Shown here piece after piece: positions 40,373 through 49,779 of a stretch of 64,000 bases of DNA (the first letter of the stretch is position 1; each line of letters begins with the position of its first letter). The stretch lies in contig NZ_AP018164.1 of NCBI RefSeq assembly GCF_002356315.1, positions 62,001 through 126,000 of the forward strand, written 5' to 3'. Under the pieces are notes generated by a model that searched no databases, was not told the DNA's origin, and saw only the letters and a program-made list of their open reading frames with translations. Source of the stretch: Mycobacterium shigaense. GTDB taxonomy: Bacteria > Actinomycetota > Actinomycetes > Mycobacteriales > Mycobacteriaceae. The translations under genes and the position numbers were made by a program.

Positions 40373-41731
40373 TCAGATGTCGTAAACGCGCTCGAGATCC
40401 TTCAGCGAGGTTTCCAGGTGTCCCAGCAGCCGCTGCAGGTGGGGCACGCTGCGGCGGCAGCCGACTAGGCCGAAATCGAGGTTGTCGGCGTTGTTGGTCA
40501 CGGTGATGTTGATCGCCTGCCCGTCTAGCGGGATCGACAGCGGGTAGTTGCCGTCCAGGCGGGCGCCGCGCCAGTACAGCGGTTCGGAGCGCCCGGCCGA
40601 GACGTTCGAGATGACGATGTTGAACGGTGGTGCGGCAGCCGAGAGGTAGCCGGGGATCAGCCCGAAGAACAGCCCGCCGATGTTCAGCGCCGACAGCGCC
40701 AGCTGCTGGGTCGGGGGCAGCTGCCAGAACACCTCTTTGGTGTCGCGGATGGAGCTGCTGATGATGTCGAGCCGCTGCGCCGGATCGTCGAGGTCGGTCG
40801 CCAGGTTGCACAGGAAGGCGCCCACGTTGTTTCCGCTGCGCTCGTCGCCCTCCTTGCGCAGGTTGACCGGGACCATGGCCGTCAGCGGGTCGCTCGGAAG
40901 AGCGTTCTGCTCAACGAGATATGCACGCAACGCCCCGGACGACATGGCGAGCACCACATCGTTGACCGTGACGTCGGCGGCCTTCGTGATCGCCTTGATG
41001 CGGTCCAGCGACCAGGACTGGGCGGCGACCCGTCGGGCGCCCCCGATTCGCACGTTGAACATGGTGCGCGGCGCCCGAAACGGCAGGGTGAGTTGTTGCT
41101 CGAGCAGCGCCGCGCGGGCCAGCCGCAGCGTCGACGGCGCCAGCGCCAACGTCGACCCCGCGCTCTTGCCGAGCTGCGCGAGCAATGCCGGTCGGCGGCC
41201 GTGTCCCGCGCGTTTATGCGGGCCGAGGCTCCACGGAACCCGCACCTCGTCGTCGGTGGGATCCGTGGTGAACGCGCGGTGCGCCAGCCGCATCGCCGAC
41301 ATCCCGTCCATCAGGGAATGGTGGAACTTCGTGTACAGGGCGTAGCGCCCGTCCTGCAGTCCCTCGACGAGGTGGATCTCCCACAGTGGGCGATGCCGAT
41401 CGAGCAGTCCGCCATGCAACCGCGACGCCAGCTCCAACAGGTCGCGCACCCGCCCCGGCTCCGGCAGCGCGGACCGGCGCACGTGGTAGTCGAGCTCGAC
41501 GTCCTTTTCGATCGACCACACGACATTGGTTAGGCCGCCGATGAAGGCCGGATGCTTGCGGAACGTGGGTTGCAGATCGGTGTGCTCGAGCATCGCCTGA
41601 TAGGACTCGCACACGAAGTGCGGCCCCGCATCCTCCGGCGGCCGGAACAACTGCAGCGAGCCCGCGTGCATCGGATGCTCGCGCGACTCGCCGATGAGAA
41701 ACAGTGCATCCGTCGGCGATATCGGTTTCAT
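40373..41731 (-). CDS. Wax ester synthase / diacylglycerol acyltransferase (WS/DGAT, Tgs-like)
   Basis: A 452-residue WS/DGAT protein. The start MKPISPTDALFLIGESREHPMHAGSLQLF is typical, the catalytic motif HHSLMDG lies near residue 138, and later blocks NDVVLAMSSGALRAYL and FNIVISNVSAGRSEPLYWRGARL are conserved in the family. Such enzymes esterify acyl-CoA with diacylglycerol or fatty alcohols to make storage lipid in mycobacteria. It stands alone, with no partner gene overlapping. Confidence 0.92.
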   Translation of the reverse strand: MKPISPTDALFLIGESREHPMHAGSLQLFRPPEDAGPHFVCESYQAMLEHTDLQPTFRKHPAFIGGLTNVVWSIEKDVELDYHVRRSALPEPGRVRDLLELASRLHGGLLDRHRPLWEIHLVEGLQDGRYALYTKFHHSLMDGMSAMRLAHRAFTTDPTDDEVRVPWSLGPHKRAGHGRRPALLAQLGKSAGSTLALAPSTLRLARAALLEQQLTLPFRAPRTMFNVRIGGARRVAAQSWSLDRIKAITKAADVTVNDVVLAMSSGALRAYLVEQNALPSDPLTAMVPVNLRKEGDERSGNNVGAFLCNLATDLDDPAQRLDIISSSIRDTKEVFWQLPPTQQLALSALNIGGLFFGLIPGYLSAAAPPFNIVISNVSAGRSEPLYWRGARLDGNYPLSIPLDGQAINITVTNNADNLDFGLVGCRRSVPHLQRLLGHLETSLKDLERVYDI

Positions 41732-41811
41732 GCTGGTGACCCACCCCTTCGGCCCGCGCTGTGAACGGCGTCACACGCCGTCTATGTCGTATTAGCCACA
41801 GCGCGGGCTCG

Positions 41812-43791
41812 CTACACCCGAAAATGCGCGGTGATCTCGGCGACCCTCGGATCGATACGCAACTGCTCGAGGGTTTCTGGTAACGGCAGTCGCCAATTCG
41901 GATACTCGTCGACCGTGCCGGGCAGGTTGGGCTGGCGGGTCTCGCCGACGATGTCGTAGGGCGAGATCAGCTTCAGCCGGCTCGGGGTCCTCGCCAAAAA
42001 CCGGTGCATCGCGGTGACCATCGCCGCCTCGTCGGCTTCGGGCGACAGCAATCCCTCGGACTCCAGCATCGCGAACCACTCGGCGCGTTCGCGTTGCGCC
42101 GCGGCCCGCTCGGCCGGCACGTCGTCGAGCAGCCCGAGGTCGGCGCGCGCCTGCACGTGTTCACCCCGCAGGAAGCCGGTCGCCGTGGGCAGGTCGTGGG
42201 TGGACAGGCTGGCGGCCGCGCGCGACGGCCACTTCGCCGACGGGAACAGCGGCTGGCCGGGTGCGGATTCGTCACGCGTGAACCACGACACCGCACAGCC
42301 CAACATGTCGTTCCCGGCGAGCGCCTCGGTGACTTCCGGCTCGACGGTGCCCAGGTCCTCGCCGACCACGGTGGCCTGCGCCCGGTGCGCTTCGAGCGCG
42401 AGGACCGCGAGCATGACGTTCGCGTCGTAGTGCACATAGGTACCCCGATCGGGGGTGTCGCCGGGCGGGATCCACCACAGCCGCCACAGGCCGGCGACGT
42501 GGTCGATGCGCAGCCCGTCGGCGTGGGTGAGAACGGCGCGCAGCATCTCCCGCAAGGCCGCGTACCCGGTGGCGGCGAGGCGGTCCGGCCGCCACGGGGG
42601 CAGCCCCCAATCTTGTCCCCTCGGGGTGAAGTTGTCCGGCGGCGCGCCGACGCTGACACCCCCGGCCAGGACATCGGCCAGCGCCCACGCGTCGGCGCCG
42701 TCCGCGTCGACCCCGACCGGAAGGTCATGCAGCACACCTAGCGCCATTCCGGTGCCTCGCGCCGCGTCGCGCACGGCGGTCAGCTGCTCGGCACACCGTT
42801 GCTGAACCCAGGCGTGAAACGCCACTCGGGGCGCCAGCTGCCGGCGCTCGGCCGTCACGGCCGCCGCGGCAACGTCGCGCAGCGGCTCGGGCCACCGGGT
42901 CCACCGGCCGCCGTACCGTTCGGCCAACGCGCAGTAGGTGGCCCAGTCACGCAACCCGGTCGAGGCCGCCACGTCGTCCAGCGGCGAGGGTCTGCCCTCG
43001 GCACGCCACAGCAATTCCAGGGCCGACCGCTTGGCCGCCCACACCAAGTCGTGATCGATCCGTTGGGTGGCCGGCGAGACCCGCAGCGCGTCCACTTCGG
43101 CGCGGGTGTCCGCATCGGCGCGCCGGTAGGCGGCGAGGTCTTCGATGCGCAGCGCGAGCGGATTGGCGAACCGCCGGCTGGACGGCGTGTAGGGCGAGGG
43201 CTGCACCGGGTGCGTCGGCCCCGGCGCGCTGAGGGGGTTGAGCAGCACCGCGCCGGCCCCGTGCTCAGTTGCCGTCCACGTCAAGAACTCTCGCAAGTCG
43301 CCGAGGTCGCCGATGCCCCACGAGCGGGCCGACCGCAGAGCGTACAACTGCAGCATCCAGCCCCAGGTGGCCGGCGCCACCGGCACCCGCGGCGGGGCGG
43401 CCACCAGCGTGGCTTCCTGACCGTCCCGGGTGTGGAGCCGATACCAGCCCGGTGCCAGTTCGCCGGGCAGTGTGCCGTCGACCTCGATCCGGCTGTTGTC
43501 TTCTGCCACCAACAGCGCGGCCCCCGGCAGCGGCTGTGGGCGCCCGTCCACCCGCACGACGACGGTGGGGGCGATGGTCTGGGCCCGGTCGCGCTCGGCC
43601 AGCTTGGCCAACTCGCCGCGCCGGTCGGCTTCGGTGCCGGCTTCGACGTCGAGTAGGCCGAGCACGCGGACCACCACGTCGGCGTCGACCTCCACCGGCT
43701 CACGGCGCTCATTGCGGTAGCCGGTCGCCACCCCGTGGGCGGCAGCCAACCGGCGCAGGTCGTCGTGTATTGGCTTTGGGTTCATCGGCAT
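41812..43791 (-). CDS. malQ: 4-alpha-glucanotransferase (amylomaltase, GH77)
   Basis: A 659-residue GH77 enzyme that moves alpha-1,4-glucan segments between maltodextrins. Motifs: SARSWGIGDLGDLREFL, SPYTPSSRRFANPLALRIE, GVDADGADAWAL, the nucleophile Asp in DGLRIDHVAGLWRLW, acid Glu in VVGEDLGTVEPEV and the third acid in SLSTHDLPTATGFLRG, and the end NLPGTVDEYPNWRLPL. It is shorter than M. tuberculosis MalQ (724 residues), mainly in the N-terminal part. Start at 43791 or at the ATG 43785. Confidence 0.93.
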   Translation of the reverse strand: MPMNPKPIHDDLRRLAAAHGVATGYRNERREPVEVDADVVVRVLGLLDVEAGTEADRRGELAKLAERDRAQTIAPTVVVRVDGRPQPLPGAALLVAEDNSRIEVDGTLPGELAPGWYRLHTRDGQEATLVAAPPRVPVAPATWGWMLQLYALRSARSWGIGDLGDLREFLTWTATEHGAGAVLLNPLSAPGPTHPVQPSPYTPSSRRFANPLALRIEDLAAYRRADADTRAEVDALRVSPATQRIDHDLVWAAKRSALELLWRAEGRPSPLDDVAASTGLRDWATYCALAERYGGRWTRWPEPLRDVAAAAVTAERRQLAPRVAFHAWVQQRCAEQLTAVRDAARGTGMALGVLHDLPVGVDADGADAWALADVLAGGVSVGAPPDNFTPRGQDWGLPPWRPDRLAATGYAALREMLRAVLTHADGLRIDHVAGLWRLWWIPPGDTPDRGTYVHYDANVMLAVLALEAHRAQATVVGEDLGTVEPEVTEALAGNDMLGCAVSWFTRDESAPGQPLFPSAKWPSRAAASLSTHDLPTATGFLRGEHVQARADLGLLDDVPAERAAAQRERAEWFAMLESEGLLSPEADEAAMVTAMHRFLARTPSRLKLISPYDIVGETRQPNLPGTVDEYPNWRLPLPETLEQLRIDPRVAEITAHFRV

Positions 43792-43888
43792 TGGGCACCG
43801 CGTGATGATGAAGACACAACGCGTGGGGTACCCGGGCCGGGGCTTCTCACACAGGCGCGACGGTTAGTCCACGGGAGTGAATTTCAGG

Positions 43889-43996
43889 TGCAACCCGGTG
43901 CTATTCCTCGCCTCCGACGAGTCCCGTTACATCACCGGGCTTCCCGTCACTGTGGACGCGGGAGCACGCTCAAGTAAGAGCGCTCAGCCGCGGTAG
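43889..43996 (+). pseudogene. C-terminal remnant of a short-chain dehydrogenase
   Basis: Between malQ and the LLM gene a plus-strand frame reads NPVLFLASDESRYITGLPVTVDAGA and ends at TAG 43994. This is the last strand and turn of classical SDR enzymes (normally the last ~25 residues). Nothing of the rest of an SDR is found upstream, so it is a fragment left by deletion. Its last 13 nt overlap the end of the minus-strand LLM gene. Confidence 0.75.
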
Positions 43997-44817
43997 GTGG
44001 TTACCTGTGCGGCGAACTTGTCCAGCAGTCGCAGCGTGTCGTCGCGCGGGCGGGTCGGCAGGTACAACGCCAGCTGGCCGAATCCCAGCTCCTCCGCCGC
44101 TCGCCAGTAATCCAGTTCTTTGTAGGGCGTGCCGAACATCGCCAGCGGTACGTCGTGGCCAGCGCCGTCGCGCAGTTGCTTGACGCGCGCGGCGATGTCC
44201 TGGATCGGGTTAGGGTTGGAGATCCAACCCGCATCGTGCCGGATCACCCGCTTGACCGTGGCGTTGGAGTTGCCGCCGATGTAGATGGGCGGATGCGGTT
44301 TCTGTACCGGCTTGGGGCGGCTGTACGACAGCGGGAAGTCGACGTACTTGCCGTGGTACTCCGCCGGCTCGTTGGTCCACAGCGCCTTGATCGCCTCGAT
44401 GCGTTCGTCGAGCAGCGCGCCTCGGGTCTTCGGGTCGGTGCCGTGGTTGCGCAACTCCTCGATGTTCCAGCCGGCTCCGACACCGAACACGAAGCGGCCA
44501 CCGGAAATCAGGTCGATGCTCGCGGCCTCCTTGGCCGTGACGATCGGATCGCGTTCGATCAGCAGCGCGATCCCGGTGAACAGCTCGATCTTCGACGTCA
44601 CCGCGGCGGCGGCGGCCAGCGTGACGAACGGATCGAGGGTGCGGTAGTAATGCTCAGGCAGCTCACCACCACCCGGATACGCCGATTCGCGGCTGGCCGG
44701 GATGTGCGTATGTTCGGCGACCACCAGCGACTCGAAGCCGCGTTCCTCGATCGCGCGGGCCAGCGTGACCGTGTCGATGCTGTCGTCGTTGACGAACGTC
44801 GAGATTCCGAACTTCAT
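43984..44817 (-). CDS. LLM-class F420-dependent oxidoreductase
   Basis: A 277-residue luciferase-like protein: MKFGISTFVNDDSIDTVTLARAIEERGFESLVVAEHTHIP at the start, IELFTGIALLIERDPIVTAKEAASIDLISGGRFVFGVGAGWN and HPPIYIGGNSNATVKRVIRHDAGWI. These are the hallmarks of the F420-dependent subgroup named from actinobacteria. The substrate is unknown. It is a single-gene unit. Confidence 0.88.
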   Translation of the reverse strand: MKFGISTFVNDDSIDTVTLARAIEERGFESLVVAEHTHIPASRESAYPGGGELPEHYYRTLDPFVTLAAAAAVTSKIELFTGIALLIERDPIVTAKEAASIDLISGGRFVFGVGAGWNIEELRNHGTDPKTRGALLDERIEAIKALWTNEPAEYHGKYVDFPLSYSRPKPVQKPHPPIYIGGNSNATVKRVIRHDAGWISNPNPIQDIAARVKQLRDGAGHDVPLAMFGTPYKELDYWRAAEELGFGQLALYLPTRPRDDTLRLLDKFAAQVTTYRG

Positions 44818-45264
44818 CGCGACTACCCCTGTCTATTGGCTTCGGGTGGGCCAACGCCACGTCCCGACCGGGTATTCCCGGATTCGGCCCGGACGGTGAA
44901 TGCGAAGGTACATTCTCACCAATCTTTGCCGAACCAATCGCCCGGGGCGGTGCCGTGTCGATTTGCGGGAACGACTTACGGGGGCGAGGCGGCAATCGGC
45001 ACGATCGGAGGCAGCGTTAAATGCCTAGGGCAATAACCGATGCCGACGCTATTGCAGCGAAGTGTGTTCGCTACGCGTCGATTTCGCTGTTGATTGGAAC
45101 CCGCGGCAGGTACAGCAACCGAGTGCGCGGGACGGTTGAACCAATAGCCAGATTTCCCCGTTACCATCGCGGAAAAGCCGCGGCGGCAGCATAGGTACAA
45201 CAATGATTCTGTGGTGGAACAGGTTTCGCGTTCAGTGCTGGCGGGCCGCCCTGTTGGGGGCTCG
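44818..45264. other. Intergenic region between LLM and DUF6065-like genes
   Basis: No gene pattern is seen on either strand. This divergent gap should contain the promoters of both neighbours; GGGGGCTCG just before 45265 serves as the ribosome site. Confidence 0.45.
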
Positions 45265-46041
45265 ATGAACGACGAGTCCGACAGACGATCTCTTCCCCTG
45301 ATCGCGTTCATCACCGGTGACGATCCGCCGCAGATCACCCCCGCGCCGCTCAGTCGGACGTGGATGTCCGAAATACGGCAAGGCGGCCCGCATCGATGCC
45401 TGCCGATGCTCATTGCCAATCAGAGTGGTTGGGTGGTGCGCAATCCGTGCGGATTCACCGCTACGTGGATCGGGCGAGACGACCGCATGGACGTGTTGAT
45501 TACACCCGACCGGCGCGTCGGCGCCCAGTTCTTGCCGTCCAGCCACTTCGGCCACGGCATCCTGACCTGGCACCTGCCGATGCTGTTTCGCACCCCGCCG
45601 GGTTACAACCTGCTGGTGCGTGGGCCGGCGAATCATCCGAAAGACGCCGCGTCCGCGCTGGAGGGGGTAGTTGAAACCGACTGGTCCAGCATGGGTTTCA
45701 GCATGAATTGGAAACTCACTCGCCGACTGATGCCAGTGCGATTCGAGGTTGACGAGCCGATCTGCATGATCGTCCCGCAACGCCGAGCCGAGCTTGAAGC
45801 GTTCGCCCCGGAACTCACGCGCATCGAATCGGATCATGAGTTGCACCGTAAACACGAGGTCTTTCTTCACTCGAGGGAAGAGGCGTGGCAGGCGCAGCTG
45901 GCGGCCCCCAGCACCGCCCCCGTGTCCTGGCAGGGCGACTACATGCGCGGCCGGCATCCGGATGGCGAGGCCGGTACGGACGATCATCAGACCCGACGGC
46001 ATTTGCGCGCCTTCGTGCGACGTGACGGGAGGCGCCCGTAG
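45265..46041 (+). CDS. DUF6065-like protein of unknown function
   Basis: A 258-residue protein without a signal peptide or membrane span. LPLIAFITGDDPPQITPAPLSRTWM, LPMLIANQSGWVVRNP, FGHGILTWHLPMLFRTPPGYNLLVRGPANHPKD and VETDWSSMGFSMNWKLTR resemble the DUF6065 group found in diverse bacteria. The conserved Trp, His and Pro residues suggest a binding pocket but no reaction is known. The ATG at 45265 is preferred over 45211 because of the ribosome site. Confidence 0.75.
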   Translation: MNDESDRRSLPLIAFITGDDPPQITPAPLSRTWMSEIRQGGPHRCLPMLIANQSGWVVRNPCGFTATWIGRDDRMDVLITPDRRVGAQFLPSSHFGHGILTWHLPMLFRTPPGYNLLVRGPANHPKDAASALEGVVETDWSSMGFSMNWKLTRRLMPVRFEVDEPICMIVPQRRAELEAFAPELTRIESDHELHRKHEVFLHSREEAWQAQLAAPSTAPVSWQGDYMRGRHPDGEAGTDDHQTRRHLRAFVRRDGRRP

Positions 46042-46051
46042 TAGCAGGCGC

Positions 46052-47275
46052 CTAGGCGGTGCTGACCCGCCCAGATCGGTTGTCGCGCACCAGCAAACCC
46101 GCGAGCAGCAGCGCCGTGAGCAGCAGCGTCGCCACGAACGCCACGGTCGCCGCCCAGCCGCCGACGCTGTAGACAAGTCCGCCGATCGCCCCCCCGACCG
46201 ATCCGCCGAGGTAGAAGCCGAACATGTACAACGCCGCCGCGGGTCCCCGGTCGTGGTGGGCCACCGCGCCGACCCAACCGCTGGCGACGGTATGGGCGGC
46301 GAAGAAGCCGGCGGTGAAGACGCCGAGACCGGCGACGATCACGGCCATCGCGTGGGGTCCGGTCGCGAGCAGACCGATCACCGCCGTCGGCAGGGCCACG
46401 GCGAGCACGAACGCACGACCCCTGCGGTCGGCGAGCCTCCCGGCGAACGTCGAGGACCAGGTGCCGGCCAGGTACAACACGAACAGCAGGCCGACCGTCG
46501 ACGACGCCAACCCGAACGGCTGCGCGGTCAGGCGGTACCCCAGGTAGTTGTATACCGAGACGAAGCCGCCCATCAGCACGAAGCTGAGCGTAAAGAGCTT
46601 GAACAGCATGGGGTTTCGCAGGTGGGTGACGAGATTCCGCAGCGTGGCGCGCAGGTCCGCGGCGTTCGCCGTGAACGACCGGGAGCGCGGCACCAGTACC
46701 GCGAACGCCACGGTGGCCGCCAGCGTGGTCAGCGAACTCGCCAGCAGGGCCACCCGCCAGTTGCTGATGTCGACGACCATCGACGGGATGAGCCGCCCGA
46801 TCAAGCCGCCCAGCGTGGTCCCGGCGACGTACCGTCCCATCGCGGCGCCGAGCGAGGACGCGTGCACCTCTTCGGCCAGATACGCCATGGCCACCGCGGG
46901 CACCCCCGCCAGGACGACGCCCTGCAGGGCGCGACCGATGATCAGGAGCGTGAGGTTGGGACTGAACGGCAACAACATGCCGATGACGCTGGAGCCCACC
47001 GCGGAGGTCAGCATCACCGGAGTGCGCCCGTAGCGCTCGGACAGCACGCTCGCGGGCACGATGCACAGCGCCACCATTCCGGTGGTCAGCGAGATCGTCA
47101 GGGCGGAGATGGCGGGTGAGATGCGGTAATACGCCGACAGCGCCGGCAGCAGGGCCTGCGTGCAGTACATGCCGGCCAGGCTGGCGATGCCGGCGCAGCA
47201 GGTGGCGGCCGTGACTCGCCGGAAACCGCTGCTGCCGATCCGGTGTGCGGAGGGGGAGGCGGCCAGCGAAACCAT
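46052..47275 (-). CDS. MFS transporter
   Basis: A 407-residue protein with 12 predicted membrane spans. The loop 2-3 motif appears as SERYGRTPVML and its repeat as AGRLADRRGRAF; the start MVSLAASPSAHRIGSSGFRRVT is cytoplasmic. It resembles the YnfM-like branch of drug/metabolite exporters. It is divergent from a LysR gene, with an inverted repeat in the 89-nt gap. ATG 47275 is chosen as the start. Confidence 0.88.
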   Translation of the reverse strand: MVSLAASPSAHRIGSSGFRRVTAATCCAGIASLAGMYCTQALLPALSAYYRISPAISALTISLTTGMVALCIVPASVLSERYGRTPVMLTSAVGSSVIGMLLPFSPNLTLLIIGRALQGVVLAGVPAVAMAYLAEEVHASSLGAAMGRYVAGTTLGGLIGRLIPSMVVDISNWRVALLASSLTTLAATVAFAVLVPRSRSFTANAADLRATLRNLVTHLRNPMLFKLFTLSFVLMGGFVSVYNYLGYRLTAQPFGLASSTVGLLFVLYLAGTWSSTFAGRLADRRGRAFVLAVALPTAVIGLLATGPHAMAVIVAGLGVFTAGFFAAHTVASGWVGAVAHHDRGPAAALYMFGFYLGGSVGGAIGGLVYSVGGWAATVAFVATLLLTALLLAGLLVRDNRSGRVSTA

Positions 47276-47313
47276 GCCTGCGATCTTTCGCCGCGGGCCC
47301 AAGAAAAGGAAAT

Positions 47314-47337
47314 GAATTATTCGCTGGTTTATAATTC
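47314..47337. promoter_or_regulatory. Likely LysR operator between MFS and lysR genes
   Basis: GAATTAT (47314-47320) and ATAATTC (47331-47337) form a perfect inverted repeat with 10 nt between, in a locally AT-rich patch. It contains the T-N11-A layout bound by LysR regulators and lies 28 nt before the lysR start and 39 nt before the MFS start. Confidence 0.72.
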
Positions 47338-47364
47338 TTTTACGACATAAGGAGAGCTGAGCGG

Positions 47365-48237
47365 GTGCGCGACGGTGGCTATGAGTGGTTCATCACACTC
47401 GCGGAGCTCGAAAACGTGACGGCGGCCGCCGAACAGCTCAGCATCGCCCAGCCGACCCTGACCCGGATGCTGGCGCGACTCGAGCAGCGGCTCGGAGTCG
47501 AGCTATTCGATCGCCGCGGCAGGCGACTCTCGCTCAACGCCTACGGCCGCATCTTCTATCAGCACGCCCGTCGGGCCCAGCTCGAGCTCGACTCGGCGCG
47601 CCGCGCCATCGACGACCTGACCAACCCGGCCGTGAGCGAGATCCGGCTGGGTTTCCTGGGCTCGTTCGGCGCGGTGGTGGTGCCACGGCTGATCGCGGAT
47701 TTCACCAAGGCGTCGCCACGCGTGATGTTCACGCTGCAGGAGGATGCCGCCGAGTCGATCGGCGACATGGTGGAGTCCGGCGCGCTCGACGTCGCAGTGG
47801 TCTCGCCCCGCCCGGCGAAGCCAACCTTGGCCTGGCGCAGCCTGTTTCGTCAACGACTGGGTGTCGCGGTGCCCCGTGGCCACCGGTTGGCCGGTGTCGC
47901 CGAGGCTGCGATGGCCGACCTGCGCGACGAACCGTTCGTGACTATGCCTCCGGCGTTCGGCATGCGCCGCTTACTCGACGAGCTCTGTGCCGCGGCGCAA
48001 TTCCAACCACGTATTGTCCTGGAATCGACAGACCTGAGCACATCGGCCGGTCTCGTGGCGGCGGGCCTGGGCGTGAGCCTGATGCCGATCGACGGCAGCG
48101 AATACGGAGTGGCGATCCGCCGGTTGACCGATGCCGACGCCTACCGTGACGTCGGCATGATCTGGAATTCCGTCCGGCCGCTGTCGCGCGCGGTCCGGGA
48201 CTTCATCGCGTGCGCCGCGAACACCGACTACCGGTAG
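47365..48237 (+). CDS. LysR-family transcriptional regulator
   Basis: A 290-residue LTTR. The N-terminal helix-turn-helix reads FITLAELENVTAAAEQLSIAQPTLTRMLARLEQRLGVELFDRRGRRLSLNAYG; the rest is the two-lobe effector domain (EIRLGFLGSFGAVVVPRLIADF ... DVAVVSPRP ... GLGVSLMPIDG). The GTG start has AAGGAG upstream. Divergent from the MFS gene, it most likely controls its expression and its own. Confidence 0.9.
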   Translation: MRDGGYEWFITLAELENVTAAAEQLSIAQPTLTRMLARLEQRLGVELFDRRGRRLSLNAYGRIFYQHARRAQLELDSARRAIDDLTNPAVSEIRLGFLGSFGAVVVPRLIADFTKASPRVMFTLQEDAAESIGDMVESGALDVAVVSPRPAKPTLAWRSLFRQRLGVAVPRGHRLAGVAEAAMADLRDEPFVTMPPAFGMRRLLDELCAAAQFQPRIVLESTDLSTSAGLVAAGLGVSLMPIDGSEYGVAIRRLTDADAYRDVGMIWNSVRPLSRAVRDFIACAANTDYR

Positions 48238-48239
48238 GC

Positions 48240-48479
48240 CTACGGCGCCGGGGTGACCTTCCGCTTGAGGCCGCCGAACCGGACGCTCACGCGTTGAACG
48301 TCTTTGACGCGCCCAGCCTTGGCGCGGCTGGTGTACATCCGGCGATCGGCCGAGGTGAGTTCGGTGTCGTCGGTGAAGACGGCGAGCAACGCGCGCGGGT
48401 AGAGCCGTCCGACCAGAACGACGTTTATCTCCGCGCAGAGCACCAGCGTCGTCCTGCCGCAACGGCTCCGGGCAGGACC
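48240..48479 (-). pseudogene. C-terminal remnant of a YihY/BrkB-family membrane protein
   Basis: A frame ending at TAG 48240 reads TLVLCAEINVVLVGRLYPRALLAVFTDDTELTSADRRMYTSRAKAGRVKDVQRVSVRF, the conserved cytoplasmic end of YihY/BrkB proteins (last membrane helix with CAEINVV, then the tail). A TGA lies upstream at about 48480 and the other helices are missing. It stops 3 nt from the lysR end. Confidence 0.68.
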
Positions 48480-48723
48480 TGCTGACCATCACCGATCACT
48501 TCATCCCCCGGCACGAACCGACACCCAGCAGATAGGATGGCGGGTCATACCCCGATTCGCCGAGCGCCAATCGCGGGGGCCGGCGAGTAGCCACCGTTGA
48601 GGCGGGCGCCGGCGAACTCGCGGTCGGCGATTCGGTCTTCGTCGCGGCTAGTGGGCGTCTCGAAGGCTGCGGCCACACCAGTAATGTCGGCGGAAGCGAG
48701 CAGGTTCGACGAAAGGCCCGGCG

Positions 48724-49779
48724 ATGCCCCCACGGAACGAGTACCGGTATGTGATCGTCGGCGCCGGTGCCATCGGTGGGACGGTGGGCGCGATGCTGGC
48801 CCGAGCCGAGGTTCCCACGGTGCTGGTGGCGCGCGGTCGGCACGCCGAAGTCCTGGCGGCCACGGGCATCACGCTGAGAACGCCCGACGACACCTACCCG
48901 ATCGCGGTCACCGCGGTGGCCAGCCCCGAGGACGTGCGGCTGACGGATCGAGACGTGCTGGTGTTCACCACCAAGACCCAGCAACTCGACGCGGCCCTGC
49001 AGGAATGGGCGGATCAGCCCGTGCACGGGCCGGGCGGCATCGCGGGGACCGCCGGCGCGCGGCTGCCGGCGATGACCGCGCTGAACGGCGTTGCGGCCGA
49101 GGAGAAAGCTCTGCGCTACTTCCGCCGGGTATTCGGCGTCTGCGTATGGCTACCCGCCGTGCACCTGGAGCCGGGTGAGGTGGTGGTGCGATCCTGGCCG
49201 GTGGCCGGTCAATTCTACGTCTCGCGCTGGCCGGCGTCGATCGCCACGGACGACGACGCCGCGTTGTTGACGACCATAGCCGAGACATGGAGCCCCGCAG
49301 GCGTTTTGGTGCGCGTCGTCGATGACGTGGCGCCCTGGAAGTACAACAAGCTGCTGAACAACCTGGGTAATGCCGTCGGGGCGCTCGCCGAGCACGCCGC
49401 CGACACCAGCGAGGTGCTGACGGCCGTGCGTCGCGAGGGCGAAAACGTGCTGCGGCGCGCGGGCATTGACTTCGTCTCGTTCGAGACCTCCAAGGCCGCG
49501 CGGGCCGACGGCCCGAGCATCCGCCCGATACCGGGATGGGATTCGGCGGCGAGCAACTCCACGTGGCAGTCGTTGTCCCGCAACACCGGCAATGTGGAGA
49601 CCGACTACTTCAACGGCGAGATCGTTCGGATCGCCCACCGGAACGGCCTCACCGCGCCGCTCAACGCCGCGTTGGCGCGTGCCGCGCGGGTTGCCGTCCG
49701 CGACGGGGTGGGGCCGGGCCGCTACTCGGCCGCGCGGCTGGCGGAACTGGTCGGCCTGCCCTCCGCGGCGCGGGACTGA
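48724..49779 (+). CDS. PanE/ApbA-type 2-dehydropantoate reductase family protein
   Basis: A 351-residue protein: NADP-binding start VIVGAGAIGGTVGAMLARAE, LVFTTKTQQLDAAL, and the C-terminal domain with catalytic Lys in APWKYNKLLNNLGNAVGAL and the late DYFNGEIVRIAHRNG segment. True ketopantoate reductases are usually about 300 residues, and mycobacterial genomes have several paralogues, so the substrate may differ. Its end overlaps the end of the convergent FAD monooxygenase gene by 58 nt. Confidence 0.87.
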   Translation: MPPRNEYRYVIVGAGAIGGTVGAMLARAEVPTVLVARGRHAEVLAATGITLRTPDDTYPIAVTAVASPEDVRLTDRDVLVFTTKTQQLDAALQEWADQPVHGPGGIAGTAGARLPAMTALNGVAAEEKALRYFRRVFGVCVWLPAVHLEPGEVVVRSWPVAGQFYVSRWPASIATDDDAALLTTIAETWSPAGVLVRVVDDVAPWKYNKLLNNLGNAVGALAEHAADTSEVLTAVRREGENVLRRAGIDFVSFETSKAARADGPSIRPIPGWDSAASNSTWQSLSRNTGNVETDYFNGEIVRIAHRNGLTAPLNAALARAARVAVRDGVGPGRYSAARLAELVGLPSAARD

